In this document: in pieces, positions 1 through 9,930 of the stretch
Layout: each line of letters begins with the position of its first letter
How positions within the stretch are numbered: position 1 is the first letter of the stretch
DNA from: Acidobacteriota bacterium
GTDB lineage: Bacteria > Acidobacteriota > Vicinamibacteria > Vicinamibacterales > UBA2999
DNA length: 47,280 nucleotides
NCBI GenBank assembly: GCA_016213695.1
Contig: JACQZV010000090.1
Coordinates: 1-47,280 of the forward strand
Direction: 5' to 3'
Notes under the pieces: model-generated
What the model was told of the DNA's origin: nothing
The model's database searches: none
What the model saw: the letters and a program-made list of their open reading frames with translations, nothing else
Program-made: the position numbers and the translations under genes

Positions 1-1
1 C

Positions 2-508
2 TCACATCCTGGAAGTTTCCGGACGTTCATGGAGCGGCACCTCTTCGGCGCGGTGAACCTGCCGCCGGCGCAGATCCACTTTCTCGACGGCGCCGCCGCC
101 GATCTGGACGCCGAGTGCGAGCGCTACGAGGGCGCCATCGACGCGGCCGGCGGCATCGACCTGCAACTGCTCGGCATCGGCCGCAACGGCCACATCGGAT
201 TCAACGAGCCCGCCGACACCCTCGCCGCGCGAACGCATCGCGTGCGGCTGGCCGACTCGACGCGTCGCGACAACGCCGCGCTCTTCGGCGGCGATCCCGC
301 GCGCGTTCCTCAGGAGGCGCTGTCGATGGGGATAGGCACGATCCTCAAGGCCGGGGTGCTGATCCTGATAGCGACGGGCGACAGCAAGGCGTCGTGCCTG
401 GCGCGCGCGCTGCGCGGGCCGGTGTCGACGCAGCTGCCCGCGTCATTCCTGCAGCTGCACCGCCATACCGAGCTGTACGTGGACCGCCTCGCGGCGAGTC
501 GGTTGTGA
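2..508 (+). CDS. nagB: Glucosamine-6-phosphate deaminase, 3' part (5' end outside window)
   Basis: Frame is open from the window edge. Contains GIGRNGHIGFNEP and LSMGIGTIL motifs typical of NagB. Confidence 0.9.
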   Translation, partial: SHPGSFRTFMERHLFGAVNLPPAQIHFLDGAAADLDAECERYEGAIDAAGGIDLQLLGIGRNGHIGFNEPADTLAARTHRVRLADSTRRDNAALFGGDPARVPQEALSMGIGTILKAGVLILIATGDSKASCLARALRGPVSTQLPASFLQLHRHTELYVDRLAASRL

Positions 509-518
509 TCCCGAGGGG

Positions 519-1484
519 TCAGCTGCGGCCCGCCGCCTCGGCGTGGCCCTGCAGCATGCCGCGCAGGCGGGGCTCGATATCCTCGCCGATGGCTTCGCGC
601 ATCGAGTCGTGCGCCTTGCGGAGCCGGCCGAGCGCCTTCTGATACGGCAGCCCCGTCTTCTGCATGACGATCGCCGCCTTCACGTTCCAGTGTGCCTTCT
701 TCAGGACCCGGTCCGCCTCGTCGTATTCGAGGCCGGTCACGATATTCACGATGTGGCGCGCGCGATCCTTCAGCTTTTCCGACCCGGTGTGCACGTCCAC
801 CATCAGGTTCCCGTACGTCTTGCCGATGAGCACCATGGCGCCCGTGGTGAGCATGTTGAGCACGAGCTTGGTGGCGGTGCCGGCCTTCAGCCGCGTGGAG
901 CCGGCGATGACCTCGGCCCCGACCGCGGGCGCAATCGTGAGGTCGACAAACGTCTGCAGCTCGGAGGCGGGGTCGCAGGTCACGAAAATGATCCGCGCGC
1001 CGGCGCGGCGGGCGCGCGTCAGCGCGCCGCGGACGAACTGCGTCATCCCGCTCGCCGACACACCGACGACGATGTCCTTCTTCGTCGGGTGGAAGCGGGT
1101 GATCGCGCGCGCCCCTTCCTCGTAGTTGTCCTCGACGCCTTCCTTGGCCGCGAAGGTCGCGCCCTGGCCGCCGGCCATGATCGCCTGCACCAGCGTCGCC
1201 TCGGTGCTGAAGGTCGGCGGCATCTCCGCCGATTCGAGCACCCCGAGCCGGCCGCTCGTGCCGGCGCCGACAAACACGATGCGGCCATCCTTCCGCAGCG
1301 TCGCGGCGATCATCTCGACGCCGACCGCGATCCGCTCGCGCTCGCGCTGCACGGCGGCGAGCATCTTGCGGTCTTCGTTGACCATGAGATCGACGATTTC
1401 GCCCGGGGAGAGCTTGTCGATGCCGAGGCTGGACGGGTTGATGGCTTCAGTCGGGAGCGACTGGAACTTCGAGCGCATTACCAT
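519..1484 (-). CDS. murQ: N-acetylmuramic acid 6-phosphate etherase
   Basis: 321 aa; LPTEAINPSS..LD-type N-terminus, VGAGTSGRLGVLESAEMPPTF, VGVSASGMTQFVRGAL: MurQ/SIS-domain signature. Confidence 0.95.
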   Translation of the reverse strand: MVMRSKFQSLPTEAINPSSLGIDKLSPGEIVDLMVNEDRKMLAAVQRERERIAVGVEMIAATLRKDGRIVFVGAGTSGRLGVLESAEMPPTFSTEATLVQAIMAGGQGATFAAKEGVEDNYEEGARAITRFHPTKKDIVVGVSASGMTQFVRGALTRARRAGARIIFVTCDPASELQTFVDLTIAPAVGAEVIAGSTRLKAGTATKLVLNMLTTGAMVLIGKTYGNLMVDVHTGSEKLKDRARHIVNIVTGLEYDEADRVLKKAHWNVKAAIVMQKTGLPYQKALGRLRKAHDSMREAIGEDIEPRLRGMLQGHAEAAGRS

Positions 1485-1548
1485 TCCTGTTGGAAGTCCA
1501 CGGTCCGTTGGTTCACGTACAATTCTACCGGTTCAGCGGACACGGTGT

Positions 1549-2451
1549 GTGCCGGCCAGATCTTCATCACCCATCGAGGCGTACCTGACGCACCTGACGG
1601 TCGAGCGGCGCCTGGCGGCGAATTCCATCGACAGCTACGGCCGGGACCTGGCTCGGCTGGCGGAATTCGCCGCGGGGCGCGGGGCCCGCGTCGATCGGCT
1701 CGCCCGGCTGGATCTCGAGCAGCTGGTCCGCGACCAGATGGCCGGGGGCCGGTCGCCGCGGTCGGTGGCGCGGGCCGTCGCCTGCTACCGCGGCTTCTAC
1801 AGGTTTCTCATCGTCGACGGCCGCGCCTCGGCGAGCCCCGCCGACGACCTGCGGCCCCCGCGCGCCTGGACGTCGCTGCCGCGGTACCTCTCGGTCGAGG
1901 ACGTCGATCGCCTGCTGGCACAGCCCGACCTCGCCACGCCGCGCGGCGTGCGCGACCGCGCGCTCATCGAGCTGTTGTACGCCACCGGGATGCGCGTGTC
2001 CGAGCTGGTGGGCCTGCGGCCCGCCGACGTCAATCTCGACGCGTCGTACCTGACGTGCACCGGCAAGGGCAGTAAGCAGCGGATCATCCCGATCGGCGAC
2101 GAAGCGGCCGCCTGGGTGCGCCGGTACCTGCGCGAGGCGCGCGGCCCGCTGCTCCGCCGTCGCACCAGCCCGCGTCTCTTCGTCAACGCGCGCGGGGGAG
2201 GGTCGGGGCTCACGCGCGTCGGGTTCTGGAAGATCCTGAGAAGCTACGCCCGCAAGGCCGGGCTGAAGGCGGCGATCAGTCCTCACATGCTGCGGCACTC
2301 GTTTGCGACCCACCTCCTCGAGCGGGGCGCCGATCTGCGCGCCATCCCGATGATGCTCGGCCACGCGGACCTCTCGACCACCCAGATCTACACGCACGTC
2401 CTCGAGCAGCGCATGCGTTCCATCTACGACCAGTTCCATCCCCGTGCGTAG
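1549..2451 (+). CDS. xerD: Site-specific tyrosine recombinase XerC/XerD family
   Basis: Probable GTG start at 1549. LLYATGMRVSELVGL, HMLRHSFATHLLERGADLRAIPMMLGHADLSTTQIYTHV: complete tyrosine recombinase catalytic set. Confidence 0.88.
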   Translation: MPARSSSPIEAYLTHLTVERRLAANSIDSYGRDLARLAEFAAGRGARVDRLARLDLEQLVRDQMAGGRSPRSVARAVACYRGFYRFLIVDGRASASPADDLRPPRAWTSLPRYLSVEDVDRLLAQPDLATPRGVRDRALIELLYATGMRVSELVGLRPADVNLDASYLTCTGKGSKQRIIPIGDEAAAWVRRYLREARGPLLRRRTSPRLFVNARGGGSGLTRVGFWKILRSYARKAGLKAAISPHMLRHSFATHLLERGADLRAIPMMLGHADLSTTQIYTHVLEQRMRSIYDQFHPRA

Positions 2452-4135
2452 GATCCTGGTCGCCGCCGTGCTCACGAGCCTCGCTGGCGGATGGTATCTC
2501 GCGCTGCCGCCGCGCGCCGATCCGCCGCCGGCAGGAGCCGGTGCAGCGGCCGGAAGCGTGCGCGGCGCGATCCACATCCACACAAGCCGGTCGGACGGCA
2601 CGGGAACGGTGGACGAAGTGGCCGCCGCCGCCGCCCGCGCAGGGCTTCACTTCATCATCCTCACCGACCACGGCGACGCCACGCGCGAGCCGGACCCTCC
2701 GCAGTATCGCGCCGGCGTGCTCTGCATCGACGCCGTCGAGATCAGTACCGCCGACGGTCATGTGCTCGCGCTCGGGCTGCCACAGGCGCCGTATCCGCTC
2801 GGCGGGGAAGGGCGCGACGTCGTCGAGGACATCGCGCGGCTCGGCGGCTTCGCGATCGCCGGGCATCCCGGGTCGATCAAACCCGAGCTGCAGTGGTCCG
2901 ACTGGCGCGTGCCCGTCGGCGGCCTCGAGTGGATGAACGGCGACAGCGAATGGCGTGATGAGTCGCGGTGGACGCTGCTCAAGGCGCTCCTCACGTATCC
3001 GGCGCGGCCGGCCGAGACGCTCGCTTCGCTGCTCGACCGGCCGGACGCCGTCCTGCAGCAATGGGACCAGCTGACCGGAGAGCGCCGGGTGGTTGCCGTC
3101 GCCGGCGCCGACGCGCACGCGCGCCTCGGCTTCCGCAGCTTCGGCGAGCCGTACGACAACGGCTCCTCGCTGCACGTGCCCTCGTACGAGGAAGTCTTCC
3201 GCCTGTTCTCGAACGTGCTGCCGGGCGTGGTGCTGAGCGGCGAGGCGGCCGCCGACGCCGGCCTCATCCTCTCCGCCCTCCGCGAGGGTCACGTGTACTC
3301 GGTCGTGGACGCGATCGGCAGGGGAGGCAACCTGACGTTCACGCTCGAGGGCGCCGGCCGGCCGGTCGAGGGCGGCGATGCCGTGCAGGGGCAGCGCCCG
3401 ATCCTGCTGCGCGCGGACGTGGCGGGACCGGCAGGCGCCCGGATTCGTCTGCTGAAGGACGGCAGCCTCGCCGCCGAGGGATCGCCTCCGCGTCTCGAGC
3501 AGATGGCCGATGGCGCGGCACCCGCCGTATACCGCGTCGAGGTGACGCTGCCGGGCGCGCCGGGCGCACCGCCGGTTCCGTGGATGGTCTCGAATCCGAT
3601 TTACGTCGGCCAGCGCCAGCCGCCCGCGCCGGTCGCGCAGCGCGCCGCATCCAGGTTCGGCGTCCGTTACGCCGGCGGGCCCGCGACGGACTGGGCGATG
3701 GAAACCAGTCCGGCCTCGAAGGCGGCCTTCGATGTGACCGCGGCCCCGCGGGGCACCGAGCTCGCCCTGCGCTACGCGCTCGGCGGCGCGGCTTCGTCGA
3801 GCCCCTTTGCGGCGTTCGTGCTTCGCGCGGGTCCGGCGCTCGCGCAGTACGACCGGCTCATCTTCACCGCGCGGGCCGAGCGGCCGATGCGGCTGTCGGT
3901 GCAATTGCGCGAGCCGGCGGGGCTCGACGGCAGGCGCTGGCGCCGCTCCGTGTTCGTCGGCACCGAGCCGCGCGAGATCACCGTGGCCTTCGACGATCTC
4001 CGGCCGATCGATCCCGCCGCCGGCAGCCCGACTCTCGGCAACGTCGATTCGCTCCTGTTCGTCGTCGATACGATGAACACGCCGCTTGGCGGCAGCGGGC
4101 GAATCTGGATTGATGACGTGAAGTACGGGAGGTGA
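2444..4135 (+). CDS. PHP-domain metal-dependent phosphoesterase-like protein with hydrophobic N-terminus and C-terminal beta-rich domain
   Basis: GAIHIHTSRSDGTGTVDEVAAAAARAGLHFIILTDHGD is the PHP motif. Probable GTG start overlapping the xerD stop. Confidence 0.8.
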   Translation: MRRILVAAVLTSLAGGWYLALPPRADPPPAGAGAAAGSVRGAIHIHTSRSDGTGTVDEVAAAAARAGLHFIILTDHGDATREPDPPQYRAGVLCIDAVEISTADGHVLALGLPQAPYPLGGEGRDVVEDIARLGGFAIAGHPGSIKPELQWSDWRVPVGGLEWMNGDSEWRDESRWTLLKALLTYPARPAETLASLLDRPDAVLQQWDQLTGERRVVAVAGADAHARLGFRSFGEPYDNGSSLHVPSYEEVFRLFSNVLPGVVLSGEAAADAGLILSALREGHVYSVVDAIGRGGNLTFTLEGAGRPVEGGDAVQGQRPILLRADVAGPAGARIRLLKDGSLAAEGSPPRLEQMADGAAPAVYRVEVTLPGAPGAPPVPWMVSNPIYVGQRQPPAPVAQRAASRFGVRYAGGPATDWAMETSPASKAAFDVTAAPRGTELALRYALGGAASSSPFAAFVLRAGPALAQYDRLIFTARAERPMRLSVQLREPAGLDGRRWRRSVFVGTEPREITVAFDDLRPIDPAAGSPTLGNVDSLLFVVDTMNTPLGGSGRIWIDDVKYGR

Positions 4136-4147
4136 CGTGGAACCGGC

Positions 4148-5335
4148 TTACGCCGTCGGCCTCGGCCGCAGCGCGCCGATCACCTTCCCCAGAAACTCGT
4201 TGAGCGCGTCGTTGTTCATCCAGCGCACGACGACGACCAGATCGTTTTCCCAGTCGATGTAGACGATGTTCGGGCCGTCGCCGCGGAAGGTGACGCTCGA
4301 CGCCGGCGTGGCCGGCAGCACCTTGCGCCCCGGGTTCAGGTACCAATTGGCGTAGCCGTACTCCGGGTTGGCCGTCCCGGGCGTGCGCGCCTGCTTCATC
4401 CACTGCTCGGTGACGAGCTGGCGGTCCTTCCACTTGCCGTTGCGGAGGAAGAGATACCCGAAACGTGCCATGTCGTACGCGTTGATGTGCATGCCGCCGC
4501 CCCAGTGGCCGCCACCCGACACGGACTGCACGCGGCGGCCGTCGATTTCGACGTAGGAGTTCTCGTACCCGTGCCAGCGCCAGGTGGACGAGGCGCCGAT
4601 CGGCTCCATGATCTCCTCGCGGAGGACGTCGGGCAGCGGGCGGCGCAGCACGTGGAGCAGCGCCAGCGCCATCACGTTCACGCGCACGTCGTTGTACTTG
4701 TAGTGCATGCCCGGCTCATACATCTTCCGGTTCGGCCAGGTGGCCGACTCGCCCTCGGGCCGGTCGGCCCAGTCGGGCTTGCCCCAGAGCGTCCCCGACC
4801 AGTCGCTCGTCTGGCGGAGCAGATGGTCCCAGGTGATCGTCTGGTTGTGCGGCGCGTCGAACAGATCCACGCCGAGCGGCATGTAGCCACGGGCGCGGTC
4901 GTTCACGTCGTGGATGAGCCCCTTCTGCCAGGCGAGGCCCACCATCGTGGTGAGAAATGTCTTCGTGACGCTGAACGTCATGTCCACGCGCGCCGGCTCG
5001 CCCCATTCCGTGACGAGGTAGCCGTTGCGAATCACGAGTCCGCTCACCGGCCCGCGCACCGTCGTCGGCCCCACGGGGCTGTTGAACGGCTCGTTCGTCC
5101 GGCTGATCGTCGCGTAGAGCCGCAGGTCGCGGAACGCCTGGTTCTCGTGGGCGATCGCAAACTGCACGGCATCATTCAGCGCGGCCGGGTCGACGCCGGC
5201 CTGCGCGGGCATCCGCGTCTCCCACTGGCCGGGAGGAGGGAAGTAGGACGCCGACGCCTGGCGCGCCTGAGCGAGCGGCTGCGCCACGAGCGGCGCGGCG
5301 ACGAGGGCCACGAACACGAAGAGTGTGCGGATCAT
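4148..5335 (-). CDS. Serine hydrolase, beta-lactamase/penicillin-binding-protein-like family
   Basis: Signal-like N-terminus. SVTK (SxxK) and YKYNDVRVN (YxN) motifs. Confidence 0.8.
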   Translation of the reverse strand: MIRTLFVFVALVAAPLVAQPLAQARQASASYFPPPGQWETRMPAQAGVDPAALNDAVQFAIAHENQAFRDLRLYATISRTNEPFNSPVGPTTVRGPVSGLVIRNGYLVTEWGEPARVDMTFSVTKTFLTTMVGLAWQKGLIHDVNDRARGYMPLGVDLFDAPHNQTITWDHLLRQTSDWSGTLWGKPDWADRPEGESATWPNRKMYEPGMHYKYNDVRVNVMALALLHVLRRPLPDVLREEIMEPIGASSTWRWHGYENSYVEIDGRRVQSVSGGGHWGGGMHINAYDMARFGYLFLRNGKWKDRQLVTEQWMKQARTPGTANPEYGYANWYLNPGRKVLPATPASSVTFRGDGPNIVYIDWENDLVVVVRWMNNDALNEFLGKVIGALRPRPTA

Positions 5336-5383
5336 CGAACAGCCTCCTCACCGGCGGGTCTGCGGGGCCGGCGAGAGTATACG

Positions 5384-7672
5384 TTACGTCCTGACGGTCA
5401 GCAGGAGGTACCCCGCCCCCGCGCCGAAGAGCAGGTTCGGCGCCCACGCGGCGAGCAGCGGCGTCATCACGCCCCCGGTGCCGAGCGCCGCGAACACGCT
5501 GATGGCCACCCAGTACGCAAGGGCCAGCACGATGCCGACGCCGATGCCGTACATGGCGCCGCGCCGTCCCGTCGTCACGGCAAACGGCACGGCGAGCAGC
5601 GTCATGACGATCGTGACAAAGGGGAACGAGAGCTTCCGCTCGAGCGCCACCAGCTGCGCGCTCACGTCGAAGCCGCTGGCCTGCAGCCCGGCCGTGTAGG
5701 TGCGGAGCTGCGCGTAGCTCATGAAGCGCTCGTCCGGCTGCTGCGTGTCGAAATAGGCGGCCGGCTCGAGGCGCGCTTCAGATCGCTCGAACGGGGTGAA
5801 CGTCTGCGTCTGCCCGTCGGGCGCCAGCTCGCGCGCCCAGCCCCGCTCCAGCGTCCAGCGATCGTTCGCCCCCGGCTGCGCGGCGGCCGCATGCGTCGCC
5901 AGCTCCGCGAACGTCCGGCGGCGCAGCACGCGCATGGTGTCGCCGAACTCGTAGACCGAGAGGCCGCTCAGCCGCTCGGTGCGCGGGTCGTAGTAGTCGT
6001 AGTGATAGATCTCGCCCCGCGTGCCGGTAACCCACTGCCGGTGGAGCACGTCGAAGGTCTCGGGCGATCCGCCGCGAATCACATAGCGGATCGCTTCCGC
6101 GCGCCGGTTCGACGGCCCCAGGATGCTCGCGTCGAGCAGCCAGAGCACGCCGCCGGCCGCGACCGCGCCCACCACCATCGGCAGCGCGATGCGATACAGG
6201 CTGATCCCGCACGCCTTCATCACCACGAGCTCGCTGTTCTTCGTGAGCAGGCCAACGGTAACGAGCGAACCGAGCAGTACGGACAGCGGCAGGATGTAAT
6301 AGATGTACTGCGGCGTGGCGAACCAGAAGTACGTCGAGAGCATCTCCCACGTCGCCTGACCCCGGAAGACCTTGTCCGACAGGTCGAGGAAGGTGGAGAT
6401 GTAGAAGATGCCGGCCATCGCCGCCGCGGCCAGCGCCGCCACGCGCGCGTAGAGCGTCGCGACGTAGCGGTCCAGGATGCCGAGCATCGGCAGACGGAGC
6501 GGCGGAATGGACACCGACGCGGCAAGCCGGGGCAGTCGCGGCAGCGTCAGCGTCAGCGGAGCGTCGAATCCGCGGTCGCGCCGCAGGAAGAGCAGGACGC
6601 CCAGCGCGCCCAGTACGAGATTGGGCGACCACGCGCCGAGCCAGGGCGGCATGACGTGGCCACGCACGAGCGACTGGCCGAACCAGAGGACGACGTAATA
6701 GACGAAGATCACGCCGAGCCCGATGACGAAGCTGGCGAGCTTGCCGTCGCGCCGGTTGCTCGCGCCGAGCGCGAGGCCGATCAGCCCGAACACCAGGCAC
6801 GCGAACGGGATCGAAAACTTCTTCTGAATCTCGAACAGCTCGCTGTGCGGATAGATGCCCTGTTGTTCGAGCTCGGAGGCGCGCGCCCGGAGTTGCGGAA
6901 TGGACATCTCGCGCGCGCCGAGCGGCGGACCGGCGCGCGGAAAGACGCTGTCCGGGTTCAGGCTGAGCAGCAGCCGATCGAACCGGAACACCTCGTACTT
7001 GCCCGCGGCGTCCGCGGTATGCCGCGCGCCGTTCTCGAGCACCATCTCCACCGTGCGCCCGCCTCTGTCGATGACGACGCGGCCGCGGCGCGCCAGGTAG
7101 ACAGCCGGGGTCTGGCCCGGCCGGCTGTCGGCCATGAACACGTCGCTCCACCCCCCGCCCGCGGCCGACACCTCGCGCACGTACAGCACGACGTCGGGGA
7201 AGTCTTCGAAGAACACCCGCGGCCGCACCTCCCCTTCGGCGCGGTCGGCGACGATCCCGAACGTGATCTCGCGGAACCGCTGGTTCGCGTCGGGCACCGC
7301 GACGAGCAGGATGTAGGACGTGGCCGCCCACGCCAGCACCGAGAGCAGCGCCACCGGGCGCATCAGCCGGAGCAGGCTGACGCCGCACGCCTGCAGCGCG
7401 ACGAACTCGCGGTCGGCCGAGAGCCGCCCGAACGCCACGAGCAGCCCCAGCAGCAGCGACATCGGCACCGTCAGCGCGAGCGAGGAGGGGAGCAGCGTCG
7501 CCATCACGCGCAGCACGACCGCCGCCGGCACCCCCTTCGAGATAAAGCTCTCCGCGTACTCGATGAGGTACGGAATGATTAACATGAACGTGAAGATGAG
7601 CAGCCCGATTGCCAGGGGCCACAGGACTTCACGAATCACGTAGCGATCGAGTATCCGCATCCAGCCGTTCAT
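5384..7672 (-). CDS. LptF/LptG family permease, apparent fusion of two YjgP/YjgQ permeases
   Basis: Two successive permease modules, each beginning with an ILDRYV motif (MRILDRYVIREVL.. and ..LGILDRYVATLYARV..) and each ending in a PNL(V/L)(L/F)GA.. final helix. Confidence 0.88.
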   Translation of the reverse strand: MNGWMRILDRYVIREVLWPLAIGLLIFTFMLIIPYLIEYAESFISKGVPAAVVLRVMATLLPSSLALTVPMSLLLGLLVAFGRLSADREFVALQACGVSLLRLMRPVALLSVLAWAATSYILLVAVPDANQRFREITFGIVADRAEGEVRPRVFFEDFPDVVLYVREVSAAGGGWSDVFMADSRPGQTPAVYLARRGRVVIDRGGRTVEMVLENGARHTADAAGKYEVFRFDRLLLSLNPDSVFPRAGPPLGAREMSIPQLRARASELEQQGIYPHSELFEIQKKFSIPFACLVFGLIGLALGASNRRDGKLASFVIGLGVIFVYYVVLWFGQSLVRGHVMPPWLGAWSPNLVLGALGVLLFLRRDRGFDAPLTLTLPRLPRLAASVSIPPLRLPMLGILDRYVATLYARVAALAAAAMAGIFYISTFLDLSDKVFRGQATWEMLSTYFWFATPQYIYYILPLSVLLGSLVTVGLLTKNSELVVMKACGISLYRIALPMVVGAVAAGGVLWLLDASILGPSNRRAEAIRYVIRGGSPETFDVLHRQWVTGTRGEIYHYDYYDPRTERLSGLSVYEFGDTMRVLRRRTFAELATHAAAAQPGANDRWTLERGWARELAPDGQTQTFTPFERSEARLEPAAYFDTQQPDERFMSYAQLRTYTAGLQASGFDVSAQLVALERKLSFPFVTIVMTLLAVPFAVTTGRRGAMYGIGVGIVLALAYWVAISVFAALGTGGVMTPLLAAWAPNLLFGAGAGYLLLTVRT

Positions 7673-7673
7673 T

Positions 7674-9872
7674 ATGACCCGCGTCGCCATCCTCTGGCAC
7701 ATGCATCAGCCGTTCTACCAGGACCTCGCCACCGGCGAGCACGTGCTGCCGTGGGTCCGGCTCCACGCGCTCAAGGACTACTGGGGCATGGTGGCGCTGC
7801 TCGACGAATTCCCCGGCGTCAAGGTCACCTTCAATCTCGTCCCCTCGCTGCTCGTGCAGCTCGAGGCGTTCGCGCGCGACGAGGCGCGCGACCGGCATCT
7901 CGAGCTCGGGCTGAAGCCCGCCGACCGGCTGACCGACGACGAGCGTGCCTTCTGCGTCGCGCACTTCTTCCACGCGCACCGGGCCCGGATGATCGACCCG
8001 CACCCGCGGTATCGCGAGCTGTTCGAGCAACGTGGCGCCAGGGGGTTTTCGACCGACGACCTGCGCGACCTCCAGGTCTGGCACAAGCTCGTCTGGATCG
8101 ACCAGTCGTACCAGGACGAGCACGAGGGCATCCGCGCGCTGCTGGCGAAGGACCGCGGGTTCAGCGAGCAGGACAAGGCCGTCCTGCGCGCCGTCGAGCT
8201 GGAGCTGCTCCGGAAGGTGATTCCCGCGTACGCAGCGGCGGCGGCGAGCGGACGCGTCGAGCTGTCGACATCTCCCTTCTACCACCCGATTCTGCCGCTG
8301 CTCTGCGATACCGACGTCTACCGTCGGACGCACCCGCAGTCGCGCATGCCGCGCGAGCCGTTCCGCCACCCCGAGGACGCGGCCGAGCAACTCGCACGGG
8401 CGGTCGCGCTCCACGCGCGCCTCTTCGGCCGTCGTCCGGACGGACTATGGCCGTCGGAGGGGTCGGTCTCCGACGCCATGGTGCCGCTTGTCGCCGACGC
8501 CGGCTTCCGCTGGATGGCCACCGACGAAGAGATCCTGGCGCGCACCGCCGGCATCGGCTTCGCGCGCAGCGGTGACGGCCACGTCGATCAGCCCGAGCGC
8601 CTGTATCGGCCCTATGCGATCGCCGCCGGGGGCCGCACGGTCGCGTGCGGCTTCCGCGACCACACGCTGTCGGATCTCATCGGGTTCACCTATGCCTCAT
8701 GGTCGGCCGACGGGGCGGCAGACGACTTTGTGTATCGACTGGTCGGCGCCGGCCGGGCGTACGCCGAGCGAACCGGCGGGGAAGCGGCTACCGTATTCGT
8801 GATCCTCGACGGGGAGAACGCGTGGGAGCACTACGACCGCCAGGGGCGGCCGTTCCTGCGGGCCCTGTACAGCCGTCTTGCCTCGCACCCGGAAATCGAA
8901 ACCGTGACGATGGCCGAGGCATGCGCGGCGCCGGCGCAGACGCTCCACACGATTTTTCCCGGCTCCTGGATTGGCGGAGACTTCTACATCTGGATCGGCC
9001 ACCCGGACGACCACAGGGCGTGGAGCCAGCTCGCCGAGGCGCGGCGGACCCTCGAGGCGGCCGCGCCCGCGGCCGCGCCCGCGGCGGTTGCGCGCGCCCG
9101 CGACGAGATCCTCATTGCGGAGGGGAGCGACTGGTTCTGGTGGTACGGCGACGACCACTCCTCGGACCACGACGTCGAATTTGACGAGCTGTTCCGGCGG
9201 CACGTCCGCAACGCCTACCGGGCGCTCGACCGGCCCGTGCCCGAGGAGTTGTTCGTCACCAATATCACGACCGGCGCGCCGCGCGGCGGCGTCGAGCCGC
9301 CCACCGGGCTCATCGAACCGGCCATCGACGGCGAGGTCACGAGCTACTTCGAATGGATCGGCGCGGGGTGCGTCGACATGCGGCCCGCCGCAGGCACGAT
9401 GCACCAGGCCGGCGACGGCGGGAGCGTCATCGAGGCCATCGAGTTCGGGTTCGACCTCGACCGCCGGTTCGTCCGCGTGGACGGCGCCAGACCCATGCGC
9501 GAAGCGCTTGAGCCGGATGTCGAGATCCGGCTCAAGTTCGTCGAGCCCGCGGGTCGTCAGGTCGTGATCCGGGCGTCCGCAGCCGCTGCAGATCTGTCGG
9601 CCGGCAGACAGTCAGTCGTTCAGGCCCGGCTCGAAATCCGCCGGCCCGGAGGATCGGACACTGTAGCCTGCGGGGGCCTCGCGGCCGCTGCCGGCCGTAT
9701 TCTGGAGGTGCGCGTCCCGTTCGTGTGCCTGGGCGCCGAACCAGGGACGCGCCTCGCCTTCGTCGTGGCGGTCAACCGGGCGGGGGCGGAAGTGGCGCAT
9801 CACCCGCGGCGCGGACCGATTGAGATCGACCGTCCGGACGGTTCGTTTCCAGAACGGAGCTGGACGGCGTGA
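7674..9872 (+). CDS. Glycoside hydrolase family 57 protein
   Basis: MTRVAILWHMHQPFY, GLWPSEGSVSD and VFVILDGENAWEHY match GH57 conserved regions. Confidence 0.88.
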   Translation: MTRVAILWHMHQPFYQDLATGEHVLPWVRLHALKDYWGMVALLDEFPGVKVTFNLVPSLLVQLEAFARDEARDRHLELGLKPADRLTDDERAFCVAHFFHAHRARMIDPHPRYRELFEQRGARGFSTDDLRDLQVWHKLVWIDQSYQDEHEGIRALLAKDRGFSEQDKAVLRAVELELLRKVIPAYAAAAASGRVELSTSPFYHPILPLLCDTDVYRRTHPQSRMPREPFRHPEDAAEQLARAVALHARLFGRRPDGLWPSEGSVSDAMVPLVADAGFRWMATDEEILARTAGIGFARSGDGHVDQPERLYRPYAIAAGGRTVACGFRDHTLSDLIGFTYASWSADGAADDFVYRLVGAGRAYAERTGGEAATVFVILDGENAWEHYDRQGRPFLRALYSRLASHPEIETVTMAEACAAPAQTLHTIFPGSWIGGDFYIWIGHPDDHRAWSQLAEARRTLEAAAPAAAPAAVARARDEILIAEGSDWFWWYGDDHSSDHDVEFDELFRRHVRNAYRALDRPVPEELFVTNITTGAPRGGVEPPTGLIEPAIDGEVTSYFEWIGAGCVDMRPAAGTMHQAGDGGSVIEAIEFGFDLDRRFVRVDGARPMREALEPDVEIRLKFVEPAGRQVVIRASAAAADLSAGRQSVVQARLEIRRPGGSDTVACGGLAAAAGRILEVRVPFVCLGAEPGTRLAFVVAVNRAGAEVAHHPRRGPIEIDRPDGSFPERSWTA

Positions 9873-9901
9873 CGCCAGGCGCGCGGGTCGTCCGCGGGCG
9901 G

Positions 9902-9930
9902 CTGACAAAAGTTAACATAACGTATATTAT
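9902..9930 (+). promoter_or_regulatory. Candidate sigma70-type promoter directed antisense into the parB 3' end
   Basis: CTGACA (9902-9907), 17-nt spacer, TATTAT (9925-9930), each 5/6 to consensus, in an AT-rich island between convergent genes. Confidence 0.4.

Noticed and set aside
1549-2451. Tyrosine recombinase as integrase of a mobile element
   Set aside because: Motifs fit housekeeping XerC/XerD; no att-like repeats, tRNA gene or phage/ICE genes nearby.
4148-5335. Beta-lactamase resistance gene
   Set aside because: SxxK and YxN motifs only place it in the broad serine hydrolase/class C-like family; resistance function is not supported.
4487-7582. 1031-aa plus-strand ORF
   Set aside because: Antisense shadow of the lptFG and serine hydrolase genes; no recognisable domains and extreme Arg/His/Glu bias.
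9055-9090. GC-rich tandem (GCGGCCGCGCCC) repeat
   Set aside because: Within the GH57 coding frame, encoding an Ala/Pro linker (AAAPAAAPAAAPAA); ordinary low-complexity linker in high-GC DNA.
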